A DNA stretch of 64,000 bases from NCBI GenBank assembly GCA_016717225.1, contig JADKGB010000002.1, positions 62,001 through 126,000 of the forward strand. The letters run 5' to 3'. The notes below the pieces were generated by a model. It was not told the origin of the DNA, ran no database searches, and saw only the letters and a program-made list of their open reading frames with translations. Within the stretch, counting starts at the first letter, position 1. Each line of letters starts with the position of its first letter. The stretch comes from Flavobacteriales bacterium (lineage in GTDB: Bacteria; Bacteroidota; Bacteroidia; Flavobacteriales_F; PHOS-HE28). Below, one piece after another: positions 28,940-38,631 of this stretch. The translations under genes and the position numbers were made by a program.

Positions 28940-29057
28940 GGGAATTCGGACCCGATCTTGGGTTTTCCATCATAGCCATTTGACGTCGGAGGAGTACTGC
29001 ATGATCTTGCAGTCGAATAGTGCATCTGCGTAAAACCGTTTTGGACGGAGTACCTCT

Positions 29058-29963
29058 TCACCGCTTCGCCCGTGGATGGAACTGCAAAATGTTGCTCCGT
29101 AAATACTCACGGTCCAAGTGCGTGTAGATCTCGGTCGTAGTAATGCTCGCATGTCCCAGCATTTCCTGCACGGCGCGTAGGTCGGCACCGCCTTCCACCA
29201 AATGGGTGGCGAACGAATGCCGGAAGGTGTGCGGGCTGATCACCTTTTGCACACCTGCTTTCACCGCTAATTTCTTCACAAGGTTGAAGACGCTCACGCG
29301 TGAAAGTCCGCCGCCACGTGCATTCAAGAAGAGGATGTCTTCAGCCGTCTTCTTAACGGGCAGATGCACGCGTTCTTCATGGCGGTATACCTCGATCTGG
29401 TGCATCGCCTCCGGACTGATGGGCACCATGCGTTCTTTATCGCCCTTGCCGATCACCCGAACGAAACCTTCACCGAAATGCAGCCAGCTCATGCGCAGGG
29501 TGCAGAGTTCGCTCACGCGCAGGCCGCAGCCGTATAGCGTTTCGAGCATCGCACGATCGCGGTGGGCGAGGGTGCGGCTCATATCGATCGCGTTCACCAT
29601 GGCATCGATCTCCTCGACAGCCAGGAACGTGGGCAGGTAGCGACCGGTCTTCGGGCTTTCCAGCAGTTCGGTGGGATCGGCCGTGATCACCTTCTCGATG
29701 CGCAACATCTTGTAAAAGCTGCGCACCGCGCTCAGCAACCGGGCTTGGCTCTTGGCCCCCAACCCTTGCCGTGCGATGTAGGTCGTGAATGCCTGCAGAT
29801 CATCAAGCCCCAACGTTTCAGGCTGCGGAACAGGTGCGTGTGTTTCTGCGAAAGCCCTCAGCTTGCCAAGGTCGCGCAGGTATGCCTCCACCGTTCGGTC
29901 GCTCAGGGAACGTTCCAGTTTCAGGTGAATGCGGAAGTCGGAATGAGCTTGTTGCCAATTCAC
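29058..29963 (-). CDS. xerD: tyrosine recombinase XerD
   Basis: 301 residues, the normal Xer length. An N-terminal SAM-like domain (1-95) precedes the catalytic domain, with all catalytic residues visible: R149 in CGLRVSEL, K173 in GKGDKER, H245 and R248 in PHTFRHSFATHL, H271 in LGHASI, and the nucleophile Y280 in EIYTHLD. XerCD resolves chromosome dimers at dif during division. The XerD assignment over XerC is based on overall resemblance and is less certain than the family. Divergent from recA with a 270 nt gap. Confidence 0.92.
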   Translation of the reverse strand: MNWQQAHSDFRIHLKLERSLSDRTVEAYLRDLGKLRAFAETHAPVPQPETLGLDDLQAFTTYIARQGLGAKSQARLLSAVRSFYKMLRIEKVITADPTELLESPKTGRYLPTFLAVEEIDAMVNAIDMSRTLAHRDRAMLETLYGCGLRVSELCTLRMSWLHFGEGFVRVIGKGDKERMVPISPEAMHQIEVYRHEERVHLPVKKTAEDILFLNARGGGLSRVSVFNLVKKLAVKAGVQKVISPHTFRHSFATHLVEGGADLRAVQEMLGHASITTTEIYTHLDREYLRSNILQFHPRAKR

Positions 29964-30070
29964 GGGTCCAAGGTTGCGCTAGCGGACTGAAGGAAGTGGA
30001 CCGGAAGGGAACGCTTCATACACGAAGTCCTGTTCACGTGATCCCCGGCCGGTTGGCCTTTGAGAATTTT

Positions 30071-30087
30071 CTTCCCCTAAGGGGAAG
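30071..30087. repeat. 7-bp inverted repeat between xerD and recA
   Basis: CTTCCCC-TAA-GGGGAAG, a tight hairpin in the 270 nt divergent gap between xerD and recA. With no T run on a transcribed side it is unlikely to be a terminator; it could be a protein site or leader structure. The rest of the gap shows no gene. Confidence 0.3.
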
Positions 30088-30163
30088 GCATCGCACTGTT
30101 GAAAACTTCGTCGCCAGAAATTTGGTCAACTCGCTGAAGCTTGCTTAATTGTCCGTCGCAAGT

Positions 30164-30182
30164 CTGACAGGAAATACGTCAG
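30164..30182. promoter_or_regulatory. spaced inverted repeat upstream of recA
   Basis: CTGAC-N9-GTCAG, 52 nt upstream of the recA start. recA genes are usually SOS-controlled, and a dyad here could be an operator, but it does not match a LexA box I can name and 5-bp arms can arise by chance. Confidence 0.25.
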
Positions 30183-30233
30183 ATCAACAAAGACGGCAGA
30201 TCTGCACCAACGAGCAAACAACAACAACCAAGC

Positions 30234-31250
30234 ATGGCAACGGAGATCAACAAGGAGAAGCTGAAGGCCCTTCAGCTCACGATGGACAAGATGGAGAAAA
30301 CCTTCGGCAAAGGTGCTGTGATGCGCATGGGCGACGATGCCATCGAGCAGATGGAGGTGATCCCCACAGGTAGCGTAGGTCTTGATCTGGCGTTGGGTGT
30401 TGGTGGTTATCCAAAAGGCCGTGTGATCGAGATCTACGGGCCTGAATCATCTGGTAAGACCACCTTGGCGATACATGCCATTGCGGAATGCCAGAAGCGC
30501 GGCGGTATCGCGGCCATGATCGATGCGGAACATGCGTTCGATCGCGTGTATGCGGAAAGTCTCGGTGTTGATACGGAGAACCTCTTGATCAGCCAGCCGG
30601 ACAATGGTGAGCAAGCCCTGGAGATCGCCGACAACCTGATCCGCTCCGGTGCGATCGACATCATTGTGATCGACAGTGTGGCCGCTCTTACACCACGTGC
30701 GGAGATCGAAGGCGAAATGGGTGATAGCTCGATGGGCTTGCAAGCTCGTTTGATGAGCAAGGCCTTGCGCAAGCTCACCGGAACCATCAGTAAGACAGGG
30801 TGCTGCTGCATCTTCATCAACCAGTTGCGCGAGAAGATCGGTGTGATGTTCGGTAACCCCGAAACAACCACCGGTGGAAATGCCTTGAAGTTCTATGCTT
30901 CCATCCGCTTGGATATACGGCGTAGCAATCAGATCAAGGATGGTGAGAATGTCATGGGCAATCGCACCAAGGTGAAAGTGGTGAAGAACAAAGTGGCTCC
31001 ACCCTTCAAGAAAGCCGAGTTCGACATCATGTTCGGCAAGGGCATCAGCAAGACCGGCGAGATCATCGACATGGGCGTTGAACTCAACATTATCAAGAAA
31101 AGCGGCAGCTGGTTCGCGTATGAGGACAACAAGTTGGGGCAGGGGCGCGATGCCGTGCGTCAGTTGTTGGATGACAATGCGGAACTCTGCGAGGAATTGG
31201 AGAAGAAGATCAAGGCAGCCATTACCAAGGCAGAAGTCGCCGTTGCCTGA
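30234..31250 (+). CDS. recA: recombinase RecA
   Basis: 338 residues, near the usual RecA length. Walker A GPESSGKT at 69-76, the VIDSVAAL Walker B region, the L1/L2 loop segments (EGEMGDSSMGLQARLMSKALRK is the L1 zone) and FINQLREKIGVMFGNPETTTGG-type conserved core are all present. RecA forms filaments on single-stranded DNA, catalyses homologous strand exchange and triggers LexA-type autocleavage. The C-terminal tail is short and not strongly acidic (ITKAEVAVA). Divergent from xerD, followed by a TPR lipoprotein gene. Confidence 0.98.
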   Translation: MATEINKEKLKALQLTMDKMEKTFGKGAVMRMGDDAIEQMEVIPTGSVGLDLALGVGGYPKGRVIEIYGPESSGKTTLAIHAIAECQKRGGIAAMIDAEHAFDRVYAESLGVDTENLLISQPDNGEQALEIADNLIRSGAIDIIVIDSVAALTPRAEIEGEMGDSSMGLQARLMSKALRKLTGTISKTGCCCIFINQLREKIGVMFGNPETTTGGNALKFYASIRLDIRRSNQIKDGENVMGNRTKVKVVKNKVAPPFKKAEFDIMFGKGISKTGEIIDMGVELNIIKKSGSWFAYEDNKLGQGRDAVRQLLDDNAELCEELEKKIKAAITKAEVAVA

Positions 31251-31300
31251 TCTCCAGTGCGGGTTGGCCATCGCACCGCTCAATGCGTGGGTAGAGGTTT

Positions 31301-31308
31301 TACATTCG
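31301..31308 (+). promoter_or_regulatory. candidate -7 promoter box TACATTCG
   Basis: Matches the TAnnTTYG pattern of this genome, 35 nt upstream of the TPR lipoprotein start at 31344. Confidence 0.4.
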
Positions 31309-31343
31309 GGTCCTCGTGCAACAGCACGGGGATCCGGTGTTTG

Positions 31344-32408
31344 ATGGGGTACAGATCAGGAATCTCAGCCACTTTGGTGGTGTGCATATTGGGCTCGTGC
31401 GGAACGAGGACAGCTGTCGAAGACCAAGTAGCGGCAGGGCCCGTAATGTCGTTGGCGGATAGCCTTGCTGCTGCGTTGGCGGCCATCAACCAGCGCATCG
31501 TAGAAGATCCGGGAAATGCTGCTGGGTACGCGGATCGCGCTGGTTACTATATGAAACTGGACAGCACCAACCGGGCGGCGAAAGACATGGACCGCGCTTT
31601 GGCCTTGGACAGTACCAATTTGGAATATCGCCTTCGGGCAGGTGATCTGCGCTATGCGATGTTGGAATTAGGGACCGCGCGGGTGCAATACTCCGCTGCG
31701 ATGCGCATAGCACCGGAAGATACGCGAGCTCGTTTGAAGTTGGCGGAGATCGACCTGGTGCTTCGCAAGTATCCCGAAAGCATGGCGTTGGTGAACGAGG
31801 CTTTGCGCTTGGATCCTACGGCAGCGCACGGGTATTACCTGAAAGGGTGGATATACAAGGAAACCAAGGACACACTGCTCGCCATCAGCAGCTTTCGCAC
31901 AGCAGTGGAGCAAGACCCGCAGGACTACAACGCCTATATGATGCTTGGTTCGTTGAGTGCCGCGAAGAACGACCCCTTGGCTATGCAATACTTCGGCACA
32001 GCCACAGAATTGCGACCTACCAGCATTGAAGCTATTTATAGCCTGGCGATGTACTGCCAAGATGCAGGCAAGGACAGCATTGCGTTGGCTTGTTATGACC
32101 GGATGAAGGAGATCGACCCGAGCAACGCATTGGCTTGGTACAACTCGGGTTGGGTATACCTCGAACACAAGGGCGATATAGCCAGGGCCAAGGTTGAATT
32201 TTCCAAGGCGATCGCGCTGCAGACCAACTATGCTGATGCATGGTACAACCGCGGTGTGGCCATGGAGCGAACCGATGAATTGGACAGCGCTGCAGCGAAT
32301 TATCAACTCTGCCTCTCCATTCGCCCGGACCACGACCTCGCCGCCAATGGACTTGATAGATTGGAGAAGAGGGGAGTGCGCATCAAGATGCGGGAGCGGA
32401 AGAAGTGA
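31344..32408 (+). CDS. TPR-repeat lipoprotein
   Basis: 354 residues. The ATG at 31344 opens a lipoprotein signal with lipobox LGSC (Cys about residue 20). The mature part is a string of seven or eight TPR units (AAGYADRAGYYMKLD, AHGYYLKGWIYKETKD, ALAWYNSGWVYLEHKGD, ADAWYNRGVAMERTDE). It is probably anchored in the outer or inner membrane leaflet facing the periplasm as a scaffold. The longer in-frame start at 31257 is not lipoprotein-like. A Trm112-like reading frame lies antisense to its first codons. Confidence 0.85.
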   Translation: MGYRSGISATLVVCILGSCGTRTAVEDQVAAGPVMSLADSLAAALAAINQRIVEDPGNAAGYADRAGYYMKLDSTNRAAKDMDRALALDSTNLEYRLRAGDLRYAMLELGTARVQYSAAMRIAPEDTRARLKLAEIDLVLRKYPESMALVNEALRLDPTAAHGYYLKGWIYKETKDTLLAISSFRTAVEQDPQDYNAYMMLGSLSAAKNDPLAMQYFGTATELRPTSIEAIYSLAMYCQDAGKDSIALACYDRMKEIDPSNALAWYNSGWVYLEHKGDIARAKVEFSKAIALQTNYADAWYNRGVAMERTDELDSAAANYQLCLSIRPDHDLAANGLDRLEKRGVRIKMRERKK

Positions 32409-32643
32409 TGATCATCATTGCCTCTTGCATGAACGTTTTCGTTCCGCTATCGGAGATCTACCGGTAGCGACCGTTCACGTTGTGGTGCGGATGAAGGCAA
32501 AGGCCGGCGTTCCTCGTTGATTCCCATGTTGCGAACACGTTGTTGGGAAAAATGATGTGCGAATTATCACCATCGGCCTCATCGTAGGCGTAATTCTGTC
32601 CTCCGATCCGGCCGTACCCACCTCGATCGGCAATTCTTCGCAC

Positions 32644-35166
32644 ATGATCCGTTCGATACGATTTGTTCTGAATTCGTGCTTGGTACTGTGTATCGGTTCC
32701 AGTTTCGCGCAGCTTCCGTCATCCGTCGATATTGACCTGGTGCAAGGCCCGTCCTTGGACAGCTTGGCTGTTCGGGTACGGGCCAATGGTCAAGCTTTCG
32801 ACGGCTTGGTGAGCGGTCTGACGTTCACTATCCGATGGCCTTCCGTTTCCGTTGCGACCATGGGACCGCTCACAACTCCGTGCCAGGACGCGATTCCAAT
32901 TTCACCAACTGCGACCGCTGAGAGTGGTGCCTTCAATTACAAAACCTACAACGCTTTTGGCCTTTCGCCGATCTTCGAGGGATGCCCAACACTTGCATGG
33001 CCTGCGAACCAATGGGTGGTGATAATGAAGGTGAAAGTGCTGGGTGTGACGCCATGCACTGAATTCAATATTGTGAACGACGCGTGGACCAATGCCAACA
33101 ACCGCGATTTCTACATCGGATTGAACGGGTCAGGACGTACGGGCCTAACTGGGACCGTGCCAGTGGTATTGGGTTCTTGTTTGATAGACTGCCTGGGTGT
33201 AGTGGGCGGAAGTGCGCTTCCAGGGAGCGCGTGCAACGATAATGAAGTGTGCACGCTGAATGACGTTTGGGGGGCGACATGTGCTTGTGCTGGAACGGTT
33301 CTGGACAGCGACGGAGATGGCACCTGCGATGCCAACGATGGTTGCCCGAACGATCCGTTCAAGATCGCGCCCGGGGTTTGCGGCTGTGGTACCGTGGATT
33401 CGGACACGGACGGTGATGGCACGCTCGACTGTCAGGATGCCTGCGCCAACGATCCGTTGAAAGTAGAGCCGGGCATCTGCGGTTGCGGGACGGCCGATAC
33501 GGACTCCGACAGCGACGGCACCCCGGATTGCAACGATGGTTGCCCCATCGATCCGGCGAAGAACACGCCTGGCAATTGTGGATGTGGGAATGTGGAGCCA
33601 GGCACTAGTTGCGATGATGGTGACATACAAACCATCAATGATCAAGTGCAAGGCGATTGTTCGTGCGCGGGCAATCTGGTTGATTGTAATGACGATGACC
33701 CCTGCACGCTCGATACATACAATGGTGTACAATGTGTGAATGCTGAGTTACCGGATACGGATGGCGACGGCGCTTGTGACCTCGTTGACCAATGTCCCAA
33801 TGACCCGCTGAAAACAGTTCCCGGCCAATGCGGGTGTGGTACACTGGATACCGATACCGATAATGATGGCATCGCGGATTGCAATGATGATTGCCCGCTG
33901 AACGTTGGGCAGATCAACTCGCCATGCGATGATGGCAATGCACAGACCAATAACGATGTGATACTGGCCGATTGCACCTGCGCAGGATCGGTCATTGATT
34001 GTGACGATGGTGATCCATGTACCGTGGACAGTTTCGATGGTTCGCAATGCGTGAACCTGCCAGGACCCGATGTTGACGGCGACGGCATCTGCGATCTGCT
34101 CGACGAGTGTCCGAACGATGCGCTGAAGATCGCTCCAGGGCAATGCGGTTGTGGGATCGCCGATGTGGATACCGATGCCGATGTTATCGCGGATTGCAAC
34201 GACGGTTGTCCTTCCGACCCGTTGAAAGTGGAGCCTGGCCAATGCGGATGTGGGCAACTGGAAACGGATACGGACGGTGATCTATCCGCTGATTGCGTCG
34301 ATGGATGCCCTTCCGATCCTTTGAAGACCGAACCTGGCCCTTGCGGTTGTGGCGTGGTTGAAACGGATACCGACGGCGATACTATCCCGGATTGTATTGA
34401 TGGTTGCCCGCTCCTGAGCGGACAGGCAGGTTCACCGTGTGACGATGGGGATCCGTCCACCGTTAGCGACGTTCTGGATCTTGATTGCTCGTGTTCAGGC
34501 GTACCCGTGAATGATGAATGCGTCACGCCCATCACCTTGATAGTGCAGGCACCTGCTGATTGCCCCACGAATGCTACGGCGGGCGACAATAGCACAGCCA
34601 CATCAGCAGGCGCGAACCCCGAGTGCGATCCAACCGGAACAACATTGGATGTATGGTATGCGTTCAATTCGGGCACACATGAGGTTGTGAGCATTGCCCT
34701 GACACCCGGTAGCATGACGTCTTGGGGTATTGCTGTCTATCAAGTGTGCAATGGAAGCGAGCCTTATTGCGTAAGCATGCCCGCCGGCCCCTTCGATCTG
34801 CCGGTTCAATCGGGAACGGATTACCTGATACGCGTCTATTCGGTTCAGCAATTCGGGCAACCTGGTACGTTTTCGATCTGTGTTTCTTATAGCGTAGGTC
34901 AAGGAGTTCAGGATCCAAGTAATTCTGGTTGGATCGTTTATCCCAATCCGAGCGAAGGGATCCTCAATATTTTGAACGACGGACGCCCCGGAATTGCTGA
35001 GTTGGACCTGATGGATCTTGCAGGCCGAGTGATCGAAAGCGAGCGCGTTGTGCTTCTTCAAGGTGGTGTGTTCCAGTTCTCTTGTAATAGGATCTCCCAC
35101 GGAAGCTACCTGCTGCGTATACGGTCCGATGGGCAGGAGCACGAGGAGCGAGTTGTGCTCCGATAG
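32644..35166 (+). CDS. T9SS type A cargo with thrombospondin-3/MopE-like calcium repeats
   Basis: 840 residues from the ATG at 32644, which opens the signal peptide (FVLNSCLVLC to SSFAQ). The N-terminal ~180 residues are a cohesin-like or beta-sandwich domain. Residues about 200-610 are a chain of acidic Cys-containing repeats of the form DxDGDGxxDxxDxCPNDPxKxxPGxCGCG, seven or so copies, interrupted by DCNDDDPCT-type segments. These resemble thrombospondin type 3 calcium-binding repeats. A carbohydrate-binding-like region follows to about 755, then a type A sorting domain (YPNPSEGILNIL). Probably a rigid calcium-stabilised stalk at the cell surface. The 235 nt gap before it has no other clear feature. 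Confidence 0.85.
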   Translation: MIRSIRFVLNSCLVLCIGSSFAQLPSSVDIDLVQGPSLDSLAVRVRANGQAFDGLVSGLTFTIRWPSVSVATMGPLTTPCQDAIPISPTATAESGAFNYKTYNAFGLSPIFEGCPTLAWPANQWVVIMKVKVLGVTPCTEFNIVNDAWTNANNRDFYIGLNGSGRTGLTGTVPVVLGSCLIDCLGVVGGSALPGSACNDNEVCTLNDVWGATCACAGTVLDSDGDGTCDANDGCPNDPFKIAPGVCGCGTVDSDTDGDGTLDCQDACANDPLKVEPGICGCGTADTDSDSDGTPDCNDGCPIDPAKNTPGNCGCGNVEPGTSCDDGDIQTINDQVQGDCSCAGNLVDCNDDDPCTLDTYNGVQCVNAELPDTDGDGACDLVDQCPNDPLKTVPGQCGCGTLDTDTDNDGIADCNDDCPLNVGQINSPCDDGNAQTNNDVILADCTCAGSVIDCDDGDPCTVDSFDGSQCVNLPGPDVDGDGICDLLDECPNDALKIAPGQCGCGIADVDTDADVIADCNDGCPSDPLKVEPGQCGCGQLETDTDGDLSADCVDGCPSDPLKTEPGPCGCGVVETDTDGDTIPDCIDGCPLLSGQAGSPCDDGDPSTVSDVLDLDCSCSGVPVNDECVTPITLIVQAPADCPTNATAGDNSTATSAGANPECDPTGTTLDVWYAFNSGTHEVVSIALTPGSMTSWGIAVYQVCNGSEPYCVSMPAGPFDLPVQSGTDYLIRVYSVQQFGQPGTFSICVSYSVGQGVQDPSNSGWIVYPNPSEGILNILNDGRPGIAELDLMDLAGRVIESERVVLLQGGVFQFSCNRISHGSYLLRIRSDGQEHEERVVLR

Positions 35167-35249
35167 TGGGGAATAGCCCGTTCGTTGTCGCGGGGTGCCG
35201 TCTGTCAATTGGTTGAAAGCGGACTCCCGGAGAGGTGCATTTTCGCAGT

Positions 35250-35654
35250 ATGAAAAATCATTTGTCCACACTCAGTGTCCTTCATTACGTGAATGGTGGC
35301 CTCACGTGTTTCGGAGGTTTGTTCATGCTCGTTCTTGTTGGGCTAGGGACTTTCCTTGGGAGCGATTGGCTGGCAGCCCAAGAAGGTGAGGCACCGCCAG
35401 CATTTCTTGGCGGTTTGTTCATCGTACTCGGTTGGGTGCTTTTCGTATTCATTGAAGTGATGGGTATTCTGAATATTGTCAGTGGTCGCCTGATCTCGCG
35501 TCAAGAGGGCCGCACCTTCAGTATGGTGGTCGCGGCGTTCGAATGCCTTCACTTCCCAATAGGCACCGCGCTGGGCATATACACGATCGTGGTATTGAAT
35601 GACGCCGAAGTGAAAGTGGCGTACGAATCGCGTTCACGAGCACTGGCTGGGTAA
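35250..35654 (+). CDS. small integral membrane protein of unknown function
   Basis: 134 residues with four predicted transmembrane helices (about 11-35, 50-70, 70-82 and 95-118) and a charged C-terminus. The ATG at 35250 is preferred over an upstream one at 35235. Looks like the small membrane proteins annotated in Bacteroidota only as hypothetical. It is 64 nt upstream of lysA on the same strand, but no functional link is evident. Confidence 0.65.
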   Translation: MKNHLSTLSVLHYVNGGLTCFGGLFMLVLVGLGTFLGSDWLAAQEGEAPPAFLGGLFIVLGWVLFVFIEVMGILNIVSGRLISRQEGRTFSMVVAAFECLHFPIGTALGIYTIVVLNDAEVKVAYESRSRALAG

Positions 35655-35718
35655 GCCTTCCCGGCAACTGGTCGCGTCGCATGGATCGCTTGGATACCTT
35701 CCGCCCACAGTCAGCGCC

Positions 35719-36954
35719 ATGCAATTGATCGATAGTCGTTACCACATCGGAGGCGTCCCCGTAGAGGAGATAGCCACGCAAGCAGGTACACCGGTTTATA
35801 TCTACGATAGCGCTGTAATAGCGCGACAGGTCAAGCGCCTGCGTTCAGCCTTCGAACCCACACCACTGCGGGTCATGTACGCCTGCAAGGCCCTTTCGAA
35901 CGTGAACGTGTTACGCTGGATGCGCCAATTGGGCTGTGGATTGGATGCGGTGAGTATTCAGGAAGTGCGGATCGGATTGCATGCGGGTTTTCTGCCGCAT
36001 GAGATCCTCTTCACGCCGAACATGGTGGGGTTCGCCGAATACGAGCAGGCCGTCGAACTGGGTGTGATGATCAACATCGATTCACTCGGCATGCTCGAAC
36101 ATTTCGGCCATACCTACGGGGGGAGTGTACCGGTTTGCATTCGTTTCAATCCGCACATCATGGCGGGCGGGAACGAACGCATCAGTACCGGGCATGTCGA
36201 TAGTAAATTCGGTATCAGCATTCACCAATTGCGGCATGTGCAACGTGTTGTCGCCAGCAGCGGAATTCGGGTGAACGGGCTGCACATGCACACCGGTAGT
36301 GACATTCTGGACGCCGAGGTATTCCTGCAAGGAGCGGAGATCATTCTCGAGATCGCCGAACAGTTCACGGAGATCAACTTCCTCGATCTTGGTAGCGGCT
36401 TCAAAGTGCCTTACAAACCCGATGATGTGGAGACGGATATCGAGGACCTCGGTGCTCGGTTGGGCGAGCGTATCGCAAGGTTCAACAAGGCGCGTTCCAA
36501 GCCGGTGGAATTGTGGGTGGAACCAGGCAAGTTCCTGGTAAGTGAAAGTGGGACGTTCATCGCTCGTGTCGCGCAAGTGAAGCAAACAACGGCCACCGTT
36601 TTTATCGGTGTGGACAGCGGATTCAACCACCTGATCCGACCCATGCTCTATGGCTCCTATCACCAGATCGTGAACCTCAGCTCACCGAACGGGAAACCTC
36701 GCATTTGCACCGTTGCCGGATACATCTGCGAAACGGACACATTCGCCCAGGACCGAAAGATCGCGGAAGTCCACGAAGGTGATCTGCTGGGTTTCTTGAA
36801 CTCAGGAGCATACGGATGGAGCATGAGCAGCAATTACAACAGTCGCCTGCGCCCGCCAGAAGTGCTGGTGCATAACGGGAAGGCCCATATTATCCGGGAA
36901 CGGGAAGAACTATCGGATCTCTTGCGTCATCAAGTGGACGTCGACATCTCCTGA
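35719..36954 (+). CDS. lysA: diaminopimelate decarboxylase
   Basis: 411 residues, standard LysA length. The PLP-binding lysine is K57 in YACKALSN. HMHTGSDI, the GSGF phosphate-binding segment, EPGKFLV, the substrate-contacting CETDTF cysteine and GAYGWSMSSNYN are all present. LysA decarboxylates meso-diaminopimelate to L-lysine, the last step of lysine biosynthesis, in the cytoplasm as a homodimer with each active site shared between subunits. It is alone in this region: no other lysine genes are adjacent. Convergent with the endonuclease gene. Confidence 0.97.
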   Translation: MQLIDSRYHIGGVPVEEIATQAGTPVYIYDSAVIARQVKRLRSAFEPTPLRVMYACKALSNVNVLRWMRQLGCGLDAVSIQEVRIGLHAGFLPHEILFTPNMVGFAEYEQAVELGVMINIDSLGMLEHFGHTYGGSVPVCIRFNPHIMAGGNERISTGHVDSKFGISIHQLRHVQRVVASSGIRVNGLHMHTGSDILDAEVFLQGAEIILEIAEQFTEINFLDLGSGFKVPYKPDDVETDIEDLGARLGERIARFNKARSKPVELWVEPGKFLVSESGTFIARVAQVKQTTATVFIGVDSGFNHLIRPMLYGSYHQIVNLSSPNGKPRICTVAGYICETDTFAQDRKIAEVHEGDLLGFLNSGAYGWSMSSNYNSRLRPPEVLVHNGKAHIIREREELSDLLRHQVDVDIS

Positions 36955-36974
36955 ATATTCGGTCCAAGGCGGAC

Positions 36975-37994
36975 TCACCGAACGAAACGCAGCGTAACGG
37001 TGCCAACACGTGCCAAATAAACGCCTGCTGACATCGCTGGTAATTGGAAGCGTGTACCGAGAAAGACATCACCCAAAAGCTTACGACCATCGGAGCCGAA
37101 TACTTCAACAACGGCCGCAGTTGAAGAATTGCTGCGGAACAATTCGCCATTAGCGATCCATAAGCGATCCGCGTTCGATCGACTTTCTTCAACGCCCACT
37201 GTGGATGTCCAGATGGAATGGATCCATTCGGGATGATCGATGAAAGGATTGCGATTGTCCTGTATCTGGTAAATGGCGTTGTTTCGATCGATCTCTTTCT
37301 GGCTCACTGGATCGCCGTCGCTCCATGCGATCATCATGTTCCGTGCCCAAGCGCTCAGGTCGCCAGTCGAGAACATGGGGCTGGTCCAGCTCGATACATC
37401 AGGCATGTAGCGCGTCATCATGTAGAAGTACGTGCGCGCCAGATCCCCTTTGAAGGGATCTATCGGTTCGAACACGGTGTATTGGTAACCAGGCGTAATG
37501 CTATAGCCTGTTTTCGAGCCGTTCAATCCCGTCCAGGCGGTACTGCCCACTTCCGCGTAAGGAAGACTGCCCCGTTTATTGTTCACCCAGCCATCCGTGG
37601 GATAGACGTGAAAGAGGTCCGTTAGCATGGGCGATGCACTATTGAACCAATCCTGTGGAACACTGTGCTCCCGGTTATAACAATCACCCTCACCATTGTA
37701 ATTGCCGCATTGGTCGGTTCCGAAGGTGAACGAGTACGGCGAAATACTGTCGGGGCGGTCGCTATAGATGTCCCACACTTTGCCATCCGGCCGAGCATCC
37801 GTACTCTGGAAATGACCCCAGAGCTGAGAATAGCTCTGCACATCGTGTGCGCTGATGATGCCGAACAAAGCACTCTTCAGTGCGGGTCCAGTAAGCCCTT
37901 CTGCATTATCATAATAACCGGGCGGGATTTGCCCGATCGCTGATAAACCGGTGAACGCCCAACACGTTACAAGAACCGCCCTGATGTTCTTCAT
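36975..37994 (-). CDS. exported endonuclease I family nuclease with T9SS-like tail
   Basis: 339 residues from the ATG at 37994, signal peptide 1-21 (SAIGQ). The EndA/Vvn-type nuclease core shows CYNREHSVPQDWF with catalytic H110 and NNKRGSLPY, the Asn for the metal site. Members cut DNA and RNA non-specifically with Mg2+ or Ca2+. The last ~75 residues (VEESRSNADRLWIANGELF onwards, ending VTLRFVR) resemble a type A T9SS domain, though without a clear FPNP start. Likely secreted to scavenge nucleic acids. It starts 4 nt after the rhodanese gene ends, so the two probably share a transcript. Confidence 0.88.
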   Translation of the reverse strand: MKNIRAVLVTCWAFTGLSAIGQIPPGYYDNAEGLTGPALKSALFGIISAHDVQSYSQLWGHFQSTDARPDGKVWDIYSDRPDSISPYSFTFGTDQCGNYNGEGDCYNREHSVPQDWFNSASPMLTDLFHVYPTDGWVNNKRGSLPYAEVGSTAWTGLNGSKTGYSITPGYQYTVFEPIDPFKGDLARTYFYMMTRYMPDVSSWTSPMFSTGDLSAWARNMMIAWSDGDPVSQKEIDRNNAIYQIQDNRNPFIDHPEWIHSIWTSTVGVEESRSNADRLWIANGELFRSNSSTAAVVEVFGSDGRKLLGDVFLGTRFQLPAMSAGVYLARVGTVTLRFVR

Positions 37995-37998
37995 GGTA

Positions 37999-38379
37999 TC
38001 ATTTGGTGGTGGTAGGCAGATTACTCCTCTTCCAACCATTGTAACCATGCTTCAGATCCACAGCTAGCTTGAAACCAGCTTCCTGCATAGCTGTGAGCGC
38101 TTCTCCGCTACGGCCGCCTGCAGCGCAATACAAGAGCACCGGCTTTGTCTTGTCCAATTTGTTGGTTTTCTCGATGAAACCATCTTCCAACCAATCGATG
38201 TTCTTCGCACCCACCAAGTGCCCTTTGGCAAACTCTTCTGAGGTTCGCACATCGATCAGTTGAGCCCCGTTCTTGCCGAGACGTTGTTGAAAATCTTCGC
38301 TCTCCAGATGTTCCGCTTGTGCCAAGCTGGCAAAGGACAAGGAGATGAAGATCGCGATCAAAAAGAGCGTTCTGGTCAT
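37999..38379 (-). CDS. exported rhodanese-domain protein
   Basis: 126 residues from the ATG at 38379, with a signal peptide 1-21 (SLAQA). A single rhodanese domain: LIDVRTSEEFAKGHLVGAKNID, active-site loop CAAGGRS with C85, and a closing GYNGWKRSNLP. Rhodaneses transfer sulfane sulfur from thiosulfate to an acceptor; periplasmic single-domain forms often serve redox or thiol chemistry. It is first in a two-gene unit with the endonuclease, whose connection to it is not obvious. Confidence 0.88.
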   Translation of the reverse strand: MTRTLFLIAIFISLSFASLAQAEHLESEDFQQRLGKNGAQLIDVRTSEEFAKGHLVGAKNIDWLEDGFIEKTNKLDKTKPVLLYCAAGGRSGEALTAMQEAGFKLAVDLKHGYNGWKRSNLPTTTK

Positions 38380-38631
38380 GGCTGGCAAACGTTGAAGGTT
38401 GAACGGAGATGCGAAGATGGGGCGAAGGAGCGCGCTTTGGTATTCTGGAAGGGTTCTCTTCAATGGGGCTTGTTCGGCGAACGGACGTAAATAGTGGTTC
38501 GGTTCCCTGCAATTGAGTCAAAAAATACGGACTCAAAATGGCGATTTGTCAGCGGAACCTAACCGCATTGTGTATACTGTTCTCGAATGGAGGTGGTTCC
38601 AACGCATCTTTGGCAACGATCGATCCACACC

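Noticed and set aside
30071..30087. Terminator between xerD and recA
   Set aside because: The two genes are divergent, so nothing ends here, and there is no T run. Listed only as an inverted repeat.
32458..32643. 61-codon minus-strand frame before the calcium-repeat gene
   Set aside because: No recognisable motif, no ribosome site, and it sits in the likely promoter region of the gene at 32644.
33300..34480. CRISPR-like periodic repeats
   Set aside because: The periodicity is at protein level (DxDGDG...CGCG units) with varied DNA; there are no constant direct repeats with unique spacers.
33260..34715. Long antisense frames across the calcium-repeat gene
   Set aside because: Shadows of the Asp/Cys-rich repeats; composition mirrors the sense gene and no start or domain supports them.
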